Shown one piece after another: positions 55,500 through 64,000 of a stretch of DNA of 64,000 nt. This DNA comes from Mercenaria mercenaria (Eukaryota > Mollusca > Bivalvia > Venerida > Veneridae): NCBI RefSeq assembly GCF_021730395.1, contig NC_069377.1, positions 40,626,501 through 40,690,500 on the forward strand. Direction: 5' to 3'. The notes beneath the pieces were generated by a model. It did not search any database. It was not told where the DNA came from and was given only the letters and a program-made list of their open reading frames with translations. The position numbers and the translations under genes are program-made. How positions within the stretch are numbered: position 1 is the first letter of the stretch; each line of letters starts with the position of its first letter.

Positions 55500-57820
55500 A
55501 GCAATTACTTCAACATGTAAGTATATGACAGTCTGAAATCATTTAATTCTAAAAAGTTGTACGAAACTTTAGTCACTGTGGGGTGAGAAGGTAATTGAAG
55601 AAAGTATTACCAAACAGGATAGGGAATGCAGTATTGAATGACTATCTTGCATTCAAATGACAATTTTGGGCATGAATTTTAATAATGTTTATGAGGATGT
55701 CTTGACAAAAAAGTCTTCATCTTCACATGCTGTATAACAATCTTTTAATGTTTTATAACTCTCAAGTCAAATACTATAATTTGAGGTATACCAGTATGCA
55801 ACAAACTTGTATGCCTTTTATACATATCTTTTATTTAATCACGGGCCATAACTCTTGTCTGATCAAAAGAAATCTTGAACAAAACTGCAGGTGCACAAAA
55901 TCCCATGCTGAATAGTGTCCCTATAATGTTTCATGACCCTATGTCAAGTAGGTTTTGAGATATAAGGGACACAAACTTTTGTGCCTTTGATGTATATTTG
56001 TGACAGTCAAAGGCAGTAGCTCTGGTTTGGCTGTGTGAAATCTCTAACAAAACCACACTTGCACAATTTCACACGCTGAATAATAATCTTGTAATGTTTC
56101 ATAATTCTAGGTCAAATAATTTTTAAGATACATGTGACACAATCTTTTGGGCCCTTTTTATGCATATTTCTTTACTAAGTCCAGGGCCATAACTCTGGTC
56201 TGGCTGTGCGAGAGCCTAAATGCAAAGTATCAATCCTGTGAGGTTCAATGACTCTTTGTCAAATACTTTTTGAGAAATGCATGTCACAAATTCAGACAGA
56301 TGGACAAGAAGCAGAGGGGGTGGTGGGGGGGGGAGGGAATCTTGACCTTTTAATCTAAAGATAAGGGGCTTGCACACAACACCTCTTGTTTTGGAGAGTA
56401 TATGTGCAAAGAAAAATCAAAATCCCTTGTTGGATGTCAGAGTTACTGACTGGATAAGAAATGGGCCATGTTAACCTTTGACCACCCCCCCACCCCCGTG
56501 CCTGACCTTGACCATTGTTGATGATGAGCAAGGCACATTGTCAGATTATGGAGAACATTAGTTTTATGCAAGAATATTGTAACCCTGGTCATATTATGGG
56601 ATAGTTGTTCTTTATGGTAGATCAAACATACAATATAATCATAGATACATGTACATGCAATGCAGCAAATCATCCTATAGCTGTCCCTGTTTGTCCTTGT
56701 TATATATCTGTGATGTTATATGTATGTCTTTTTCTGCCTTACTATTATAATGAGCCTAACTGTTGTCAAGCTGCTATTATTGAACGTAATATTTGTGAGG
56801 AATTATTTCAAAATCAGGCCAATAGTTTCTCAAGACAAGAATTTGTGATTTGAAGGAATTTGAAAGAGAACCAACCTAGGAACATTCTTGTGAAGTTTGG
56901 TTGGAATTGGCCATTTGGTTTCGAAGGAGATGCTCTTTAAAGAAATTATGAACAGACAGATGATGGATGGACAAAAGACATCCAATTATCCTAAAAGTTC
57001 GTAATCAGCACTTTGCACAAAAAAAATCAGAATTTTGAAGTTTTTCAATAGAAGTTCTCGTTTTTTCTTCTTGAATTTTATGGTCAAAACTAGTTGCAGA
57101 AACTCAACCTTTCCCTTAGCTGTTTACAGTTATGTCTAGCCATTCACTGAAAACTGAAGGATAAAATCCAGTGAAGGATAAAATCAAGTAACATGTATGT
57201 GTTGTTCAACAGACTGTTAAATGTGGAGCCCAAGCACAAAAATGTACTACTTACTTCAATAGGAATGTTGGAATTATTTTCAAACATCATTGCAATTCAC
57301 TAGGCAATGCCTTAATTGTGCACCTTCTACACGATGAGGTGTTTAGGATATTTAAAGTAAATACGATCATGTGACAGAAAAACTGGCTGTTGAACTCACA
57401 AACAGAACTATGCATAATTTTCTTGCTTTCAAATGCCTTTGCCAAATATTGTAATGCTTTTAAAGTTTAAAACATCTTGATAAAACTGTATTTTATCATT
57501 TTTATTTCTAGTGCAAAACCCCTACATATGTAAATACCAAAGATATCTGGTAAGGTGAAGCTTAAACAAATGGAATTCATCTTTTTAATTTTAACTTCAT
57601 TTCTGATATACCGATAGGTGTAAAGAACTGTTTTTCATTTTTTTGAAGTTTCGGCAAACAGGAATTTCCTCTCTTGCCAAAAAAACTAATATTAACAATA
57701 TTAGTACAATACTTCAAACTAAAGGCATTTTTACTGAAAAAAGATGGAAGTAATGATTTTCTAATACTGTGATGTTAATGTATGAACATACCAAACACTT
57801 TTGTTGTAGTATTTATATAT
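55500..57820. repeat. Intron-like interval with decayed tandem-core units
   Basis: From about 55690 to 56393 there are three to four ~165-bp units with GGGCCATAACTCTGGTCTGG and TAATGTTTCATAATTCTAGGTCAA, and a G-rich patch (about 56315-56335). The stretch 56870-56990 has another family's tail (AGGAACATTCTTGTGAAGTT, GACAGATGATGGATGGAC). Otherwise AT-rich. Confidence 0.5.
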
Positions 57821-57837
57821 ACCTTAATACTGAACAG

Positions 57838-60800
57838 TCATTTCTTGGACTTTTTGCTCTTTTTCTGTTTATTCACCTTTTCTATTGTTTCATCCTCTAT
57901 AGTATCTTTATCAATATCTTCATTGCCATCATCTCCTAACAGGAAAGACACTTTCTTTTTCGGTTTTATATCATCAGTATCAGTAGTCTCCCTTTTTCTC
58001 TTTTTACTTTTCTTCTTCTTCTTTGGTTTATCTTCACTAATACATTCTTCATTTTCAACATGTTCTTGACTTTCCACAGACTGCTCAACTGAATCAGGTA
58101 CAGATGTCTGAACATCTTCAGAATCTTTTTCTATTGTATCAGTTAGTTCTGAATTTCTCTTCTCTTCTTTTTCTTTGATGTTTTTTCTTCCTCTAAAGTA
58201 TCTCTCTGTATATGGCCTGCATTTAATTCATTTAAATCTGTTTCATTTTCACACTCAGTAACAACTTTCTTCTTTTTGGACTTTTTCTTTTTCTTAACTA
58301 TTTCTTCTTCATTCACAACATCCTCAGTTCTGCCATTTAGGATTTCAGTATCCTGATCATTTATTTCATTAGAATCCGGTTTTCTTTTCTTTAACTTCCT
58401 TTTATTTTTTATCTGAATTTCATTTGAGTCTATATTCATTTCAGATGTTATATTAGTTTCATTTCTATCATCACTGTTAAAGCAGTCTTCTAACTTTTTG
58501 GTATCTTCATTACTCTTAAGTTTATTCAGTCTTTCAGCCATTTTTTTCTTGAAATAATCTTGCACACTGTCAGTGCTTGTCACAGTATTAAAACCATGTG
58601 ATTGCTCCTCATTGTCTGAGCTGGACTGGAAAAGAACAACAAATATAAATGGCAAACTGTCACAATATATGCCTGTCACAGCAAATTACTTTTATTTTTA
58701 AAATACTTTACATATTGAGGAGACTAGTTGTCTTTTTTTTCAAATCTGATTTATTCAAGGCCCATAACTCCAGAGCAACATACTCTCCATCTGGTAATCA
58801 AACTTAACTTGGCCAAGACAATATGCCCATAAACATCCTGACTAAGTCTGGTGGACATTGGATAAGAACTGCTTATATTATTAAGTGGACACTGTAATTT
58901 TCGCAATTTTAAGTCATTCAAGGGTCATAACTTAAGAGCACTTGGTTATCAAGCTTTTCTGAGATATAATGCCCCAAAAACATTTAATACAATTTGGAAG
59001 TACTTGAGTTAGAGAACATACAAAGTCAATTTCTGCAACCTTGTTGGTTATCGCACAAGTCTGAGATATTATACCCATAAACATTATGACTAAGTTTGGT
59101 GAACATTGGATAAGAACTGCTCAATTTACACAGCTTTGTAACACTGTCAATTTTCATACTTCAGGAGACATAACTCCAGAGAAATGTGGAAGATCGAGCT
59201 GGTTATCGAACTTGGCCATAAATAATGTGACCAGGTTTTGTGAACATTGGATATGAACTGCTCGAGAGAATAGATAACTTTAGTAGAAGCTGCCTGCCGC
59301 ATGTGATCATAAAATACATCCATTTTCATAGGCGTATAAAAATTATTAACAAGTAGTTTCCAAACTACAGCAATATAAAAAAGCAAGAGTGTTCACTATT
59401 AAGCTTGTGAAGTGCAATGGAAAAATTTAAATTGTAACCTGAGATTTTATGAACTTTCTTTTTCTGGCAAGTGAAAATTTGACCCAAATCTGAATTTAAA
59501 TTTTAAAAAATTTAAACCCTACCTCAGACTGTGCATGTGGTGTATTGGTTCCCGACTGAGTTTGTGGTGTAATGGTTCCAGACTGGGATTTACGCTTCCC
59601 AAATACACAATCAAGGTCTGTCTCTGACTTCAGTGATAAATCTTTACCTTTAGTAAACTTCTGATAGCTGAAAAAACAACAACAAGGAAACGAAGTATTA
59701 CCATGCAAGACCAGATGGGGACTAATTACATCAACTGCAGCATAACATGATCTGATTCTGATGTATATACAATATTACTCTTTATATATAATGTTAATAG
59801 TTACAATGCAAATAACTTGGGTCTGAAAACCTACAGTTGACCTCTAAGTGTGATCTTTAATATTGACATTGTCTCATTATTGGGAACATCTGTGTTAATT
59901 TATATTGAACACAAAAAAATGTGTTACATTCAAAAAGAAAAATACTCAAAAGCACACTGTCTTGTGTTTTAAATTGTATGATTACTATGCAGTAATTGTG
60001 TAGATTTAATAAATAGATGGAATATGTAAAAGATTTTTTTCCAGGGGGTGGAGGATTTTCAATATATTTTTTGGAGAGGGGAAGTGGGCTATAAAAATGG
60101 CCCCAAAAAAGAAGTGGCAAAGTTTGAAGTTTCACATAATGGCAGAGCTAAAATTCTACAATGCTACTATAACACTAAAGATTTGACAATCATCTGTACT
60201 TGTAAATCAGTCAAAACATACTGTAATCTGCCCTTTGATGTTCTAGATTTCTGCTCGAGACTTATCACCTTCTTGTCTGTATCTTCTTGTTTACTGTCAT
60301 CTGTGCCATGATCTTGTCCAAGATTGGCAAGCAGGGCATTAAAGTCATCCTGGTGTGCAATCCAATTATCAACATGACTCTTTGAACAGCCTACACCTGT
60401 AAAATAGATATATTAATTGTGTGATCTTCATAGCGATGTCCTTGATAAAAAGTATCTATAAATTTCTGCAGTGTAAAACTTATCACCCATAGTTTGGATG
60501 AAAGTTTTCAGCATGTTCATTTCCACTAAGTTTGGCATAGAATGTATTTGTGACACTGAAAAATGATAAAGTGGATGAAACTAAAAGTTAGATATTGGTA
60601 AAAATGCAAGAAGAATGTAAATTTTCTGCATTATTTCATAAACGTTGCAACGCTTTACTACATTCTGCACGATATTTTTTGTTATTCATTAGAATATCTT
60701 ATAAAAATCTTATGTCAGTAAGTTAAGTTTGTATTGTACAGTAACTTTCAGAGTACTCACTTTTTATGTATTTTTTTAGAGAAATTATTTTTTGCCTAAA

Positions 60801-61165
60801 ATGTGTCACTGTGGTTAGTCCCTTTAAAAAAAGCTGCCTGCTAAAAATATACTTACCTCTAGTGTCATTCTTCACACTGACCGAGATATTCTCAGTTTTA
60901 CCATCTTCATTGGCTCCCAGTCCTTTACCTTTAGACCAACCCATCTTCTCCATTAACCGGTGTCCAAATTTCGTCTCATCTGAAATTCAGTGTCCAGGTC
61001 TTTTCTAATCTGATCAACATTTCAACATGTCATCAAGCTGAACATTATTTATTAAGAACTTGTCAAAACTGGGCTGTTTTTTCAAGTTATAACTTAAGAA
61101 TAATATAATAAACGCAATGTATTAAAACCTTGTTCTTTTGTCTTTCTCGCTCTACGTTCCTGCAT
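57838..61165 (-). CDS. PINX1: PINX1-like G-patch protein (telomerase inhibitor / nucleolar factor), five exons
   Basis: Exons (high to low coordinate): 61165-61129, 60979-60857, 60396-60222, 59667-59523, 58625-57838. All internal junctions use GT/AG and keep phase, and exons 1-4 give exactly 160 codons. The G-patch (about residues 13-54) reads KFGHRLMEKMGWSKGKGLGA, almost the human PinX1 sequence. Then come DNWIAHQDDF (64-73), SLEQKSRTSKGRLHYQKFT (from about 99) and KSETDLDCVFGKRKS (125-139), all PINX1 signatures. Exon 5 carries VQDYFKKKMAERL and a long acidic/lysine-rich tail ending KKSKKSKK. Known role of the family: nucleolar/telomeric protein that binds TERF1 and telomerase, with a ribosome-biogenesis role for the yeast relative Gno1. 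Odd points: exon 5 needs one extra base at the T6 run 58181-58186 to stay open (otherwise a stop at 58143), and the N-terminus lacks the WxxDPxNTxW segment. Confidence in identity is very high; exon 1 is less certain. Confidence 0.9.
58730..59300. repeat. Decayed tandem-core units in PINX1 intron 4
   Basis: Three ~150-170-bp units with GGCCCATAACTCCAGAG, AATGTGACCAGGTTTTGTGA-like text and GAACATTGGATAAGAACTGC. Intronic and non-coding. Confidence 0.55.
61129..61165 (-). CDS. PINX1: PINX1 exon 1 (N-terminal 12 codons)
   Basis: MQERRARKTKEQ resembles the MLAERRRKQK start of vertebrate PinX1. It ends in phase 1 with a G that joins exon 2's AT to make Asp before ETKFG. The donor (AAG-GTTTTA) is weak. 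Another ATG lies 11 bases upstream in a different frame, so initiation here would need leaky scanning. The alternative is a missed 5' exon further out. Confidence 0.5.
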
Positions 61166-61214
61166 TTTCTCGCCATGTTGACAGCCGTCTAACTGTTGAT
61201 GAAACCTGTATTCT

Positions 61215-61220
61215 GATTGG
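61215..61220 (-). promoter_or_regulatory. CCAAT box upstream of PINX1
   Basis: CCAATC on the minus strand, about 50 bp before the proposed start codon. No TATA box is seen, as is usual for housekeeping genes. Confidence 0.35.
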
Positions 61221-61740
61221 ATGACCAGTACAAAAATGATCATGTGACCATTCTTGCTTCATGGCCAGAAAAGAAGAAATGTTTGTCAGTTATGATAAAA
61301 ATACACATATTCTTCTCCAATAGAGCTTTACGAGGTGTAAATGTTTGCAGTTAGTGTATTTATTAACATTATTATGAATCATAACTTGTTTCACCAAGTT
61401 CTACTGCTATTTATTGCAGTTTACACTGAACATGACCATTTCAATGTGTTATGCGATCATGTACAGGTTGTAAACACGGCCGTGTCAGCATATAAATAAT
61501 TAAAATTTATGACTTTTTGATCCATTTTAAGGTGGGAAAAGTATACATTTTCACGTAGATTCATCCTTTGCTCATGTAGTTCAGTAGTTGTGAGTCGGAT
61601 ATTACCACAATGTTGCGCGATAGTATGGGGTAAAGAACACAGGGGTTAAAATTGAAATCCACAATGTTATCCCACTTGTCTCTTTATGTATGTTTTAAGT
61701 GTGATTTTTTTTTACAAATAAGTTCTTGAATTTCATTAAA
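61221..61740. other. 5' flank of PINX1
   Basis: AT-rich flank with no further gene. I looked here for an exon with a WxxDPxNTxW-like segment and did not find one. Confidence 0.4.
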
Positions 61741-64000
61741 CAAGAGGACCATGATGGTCCTGAATCGCTCACCTCTTCCCACATGATCCAGTTTTGAGTA
61801 TGACATTGTTTTTTCTATTATTTGACATAATGACCTAGTTTTTGAGCTCATGTGACCCAGTTTTGAACTTGACCTAGATATTATCAAGATAAAAATTCTG
61901 ACAAATTTTCATGAAGATCCATTGAAAAATATGGTCTCTAGAGAGGTCACAAGGTTTTTCTATTATTTGACCTATTGACCTAGTTTTATAAGGCACGTGA
62001 CCCAGTTTCAAAATTGACCTAGATATCATCAAGGTGAACATTCTGACCAATTTTAATGAAGATCCATTCAAGGGTATGGCCTCTAGAGAGGTCACAAGGT
62101 TTTTCTATTTCAAGACCTACTGACCTAGTTTTTGATCGCAGTTGACCCAGTTTCAAACTTGAACTAGATATCATCAAGATAAACATTCAGACCAACTTTC
62201 ATACAGATCCCATGAAAAATATGGCCTCTAGAGAGGTCACAACGTTTTTTTCATTATTTGACCTACTGACCTACTTTTTGAAGGCACGTGACCCACTTTC
62301 GAACTTGACCTAGATATCATCAAGAAGAACATTCTGACCAATTTTTATGCAGATCCATTCACAAGTATGGCCTCTAGAGAGGTCACAAGGTTTTTCTATT
62401 TTTAGACCTACTGACCTAGTTTTTGACCGCACATGACCCTGTTTCAAACTTGACCTAGATATCATCAAGATAAACATTCAGACCAACTTTCATACAGATC
62501 CCATGAAAAATATGGCCTCTAGAGAGATCACAACGTTTTTTCATTATTTGACCTACTGACCTACTTTTTGAAGGCACATGACCCACTTTCGAACTTGATC
62601 TAGATATCATCAAGAAGAACATTCTGACCAATTTTTATGCAGATCCATTCACAAGTATGGCCTCTAGAGAGGTCACAAGGTTTTTCTATTTTTAGACCTA
62701 CTGACCTAGTTTTTGACCGCACATGACCCTGTTTCAAACTTGACCTAGATATCATCAAGATGAACATTCAGACCAACTTTCATGAAGATCCATTGAAAAA
62801 TATGGCCTTTAGAGAGGTCACAAGGTTTTTCTATTATTTGACCTACTGACCTAGTTTTTGATGGCACGTGACCCACTTTCAAACCTGACCTAGATATCAT
62901 CAAGATGAACATTCAGACCAACTTTCATACAGATCCCATGGAAAATATGGCCTCTAGAGCGGTCACAAGGTTTTTCTATTATTTGACCTACTGACCTAGT
63001 TTTTGATGGCACGTGACCCACTTTCGAACTTGATTTAGATATCATCAAGGTGAACATTCTGACAAATTTTCATGAAGATTTCATGAAATATAGGGCCTCT
63101 AGAGAGGTCACAAGGTTTTTCTATTTGTAGACCTACTGACCTAGTTTTTGACCGCACGTGACCCAGTTTCGAACTTGACCAAGATATCATCAAGATGAAC
63201 ATTCAGACCAATTTTCATACAGATCCCATGAAAAATATGGCCTTTAGAGAGGTCACAAGGTTTTTCTATTATTTGACCTACTAACCTAGTTTTTGATGGC
63301 ACGTGACCCAGTTTCGAACTTGACCTAGATATCATCAAGGTGAACGTTCTGACTAATTTTCATGAAGATCTTGTGAAATATATGGCCTCTAGAAAGGTCA
63401 CAAGGTTTTTCTATTTTTAGACCTACTGACCTAGTTTTTGATCGCACGTGACCCAGTTTCGAACTTGACCTAGATATCATCAAGATGAACATTCAGACCA
63501 ACTTTCATACAGATCCCATGAAAAATATGGCCTTTAGAGAGGTCACAAGGTTTTTCTATTATTTGACCTACTGACCCAGTTTTTGAAGGCACGTGACCCA
63601 GTTTCGAACTTGACCTAGATATCATCAAGGTGAACGTTCTGACCAATTTTCATGAAGATCTTGTGAAATATATGGCCTCTAGAGAGGTCACAAGGTTTTT
63701 CTATTTTTAGACCTACTGACCTAGTTTTTGACCGCACGTGACCCAGTTTCGAACTTGATCTAGATATCATCAAGATGAACATTCTGACCAATTTTCATGA
63801 AGATCCATTGAAAATTATGGCCTCTAGAGAGGTCACAAGGTTTTTCTATTTTTAGACCTACTGACCTAGTTTTTGAAGGCACGTGACCCAGTTTCGAACT
63901 TGACTTAGATATCATCAAGGTGAACATTCTGACCAACTTTCATAAAGATCCCATGAAAAATGTGACCTCTAGAGTGGTCACAAGCAAAAGTTTACGGACG
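61741..64000 (+). mobile_element. Tandem-core element, family E, running off the window
   Basis: It begins with CAAGAGGACCATGATGGTCC and contains about fifteen 145-bp cores. It reaches the GCAAAAGTTTACGGACG start of the microsatellite at the window end, so the terminal hairpin lies just outside. Within it, two adjacent ~290-bp dimers (about 62240-62520 and 62530-62810) are almost identical, which points to a recent segmental duplication inside the array. Confidence 0.85.

Noticed and set aside
57782-58069. Plus-strand 95-codon frame rich in Ser/Phe/Leu
   Set aside because: It is the complement of the lysine-rich PINX1 tail.

Overview
The window looks like nuclear DNA from a marine bivalve mollusc, probably a heterodont clam. 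The evidence is an intronless Toll-like receptor pair of protostome (multiple-cysteine-cluster) type, a spliced metazoan PINX1 gene, Rudi-like tRNA-derived SINEs, and many 'pearl-like' tandem-core elements with ACGG microsatellites. The species call is inference. No bacterial, organellar or viral genome features are seen.

Layout. (1) 1-9 kb: a 44-bp satellite, then back-to-back tandem-core elements of three families, plus small foldback elements. (2) 9-16.3 kb: a terminal-inverted-repeat (TIR) element, old degenerate repeats, and a 57-bp satellite split by a 945-bp TIR element whose AAAG target duplication is still visible. After that comes a foldback element built of CGTTCCCACGA modules, flanked by two related short coding fragments. 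(3) 16.3-39 kb: the receptor block. Two minus-strand, single-exon Toll-like receptors (1156 and 1159 aa) lie 13 kb apart. Each has two consecutive TIR signalling domains after the membrane span. Between them lie TIR elements, a broken Ty3/Gypsy pol remnant, SINE and LINE pieces, a 130-bp hairpin with a foldback MITE beside it, and a TA-flanked element carrying the wreck of a C-terminal PHD-like finger. (4) 39-54 kb: a 5.3-kb minus-oriented tandem-core element containing three nested insertions (two flanked by TTAA), then more tandem-core elements and MITEs. (5) 54.8-61.2 kb: PINX1 on the minus strand. Five exons were read out with matching splice phases; there is one frame slip at a six-base homopolymer, and a possible sixth exon lies in phase behind a single TGA. 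(6) 61.7-64 kb: another tandem-core element running off the window.

The only convincing host protein genes are the two receptors and PINX1. The receptors are a tandem duplication whose transmembrane and second-TIR segments are far more alike, down to synonymous sites, than their ectodomains. Most other open reading frames are shadows of satellites or mobile elements. Note that 'TIR' is used both for the protein domain and for terminal inverted repeats; the context tells which is meant.
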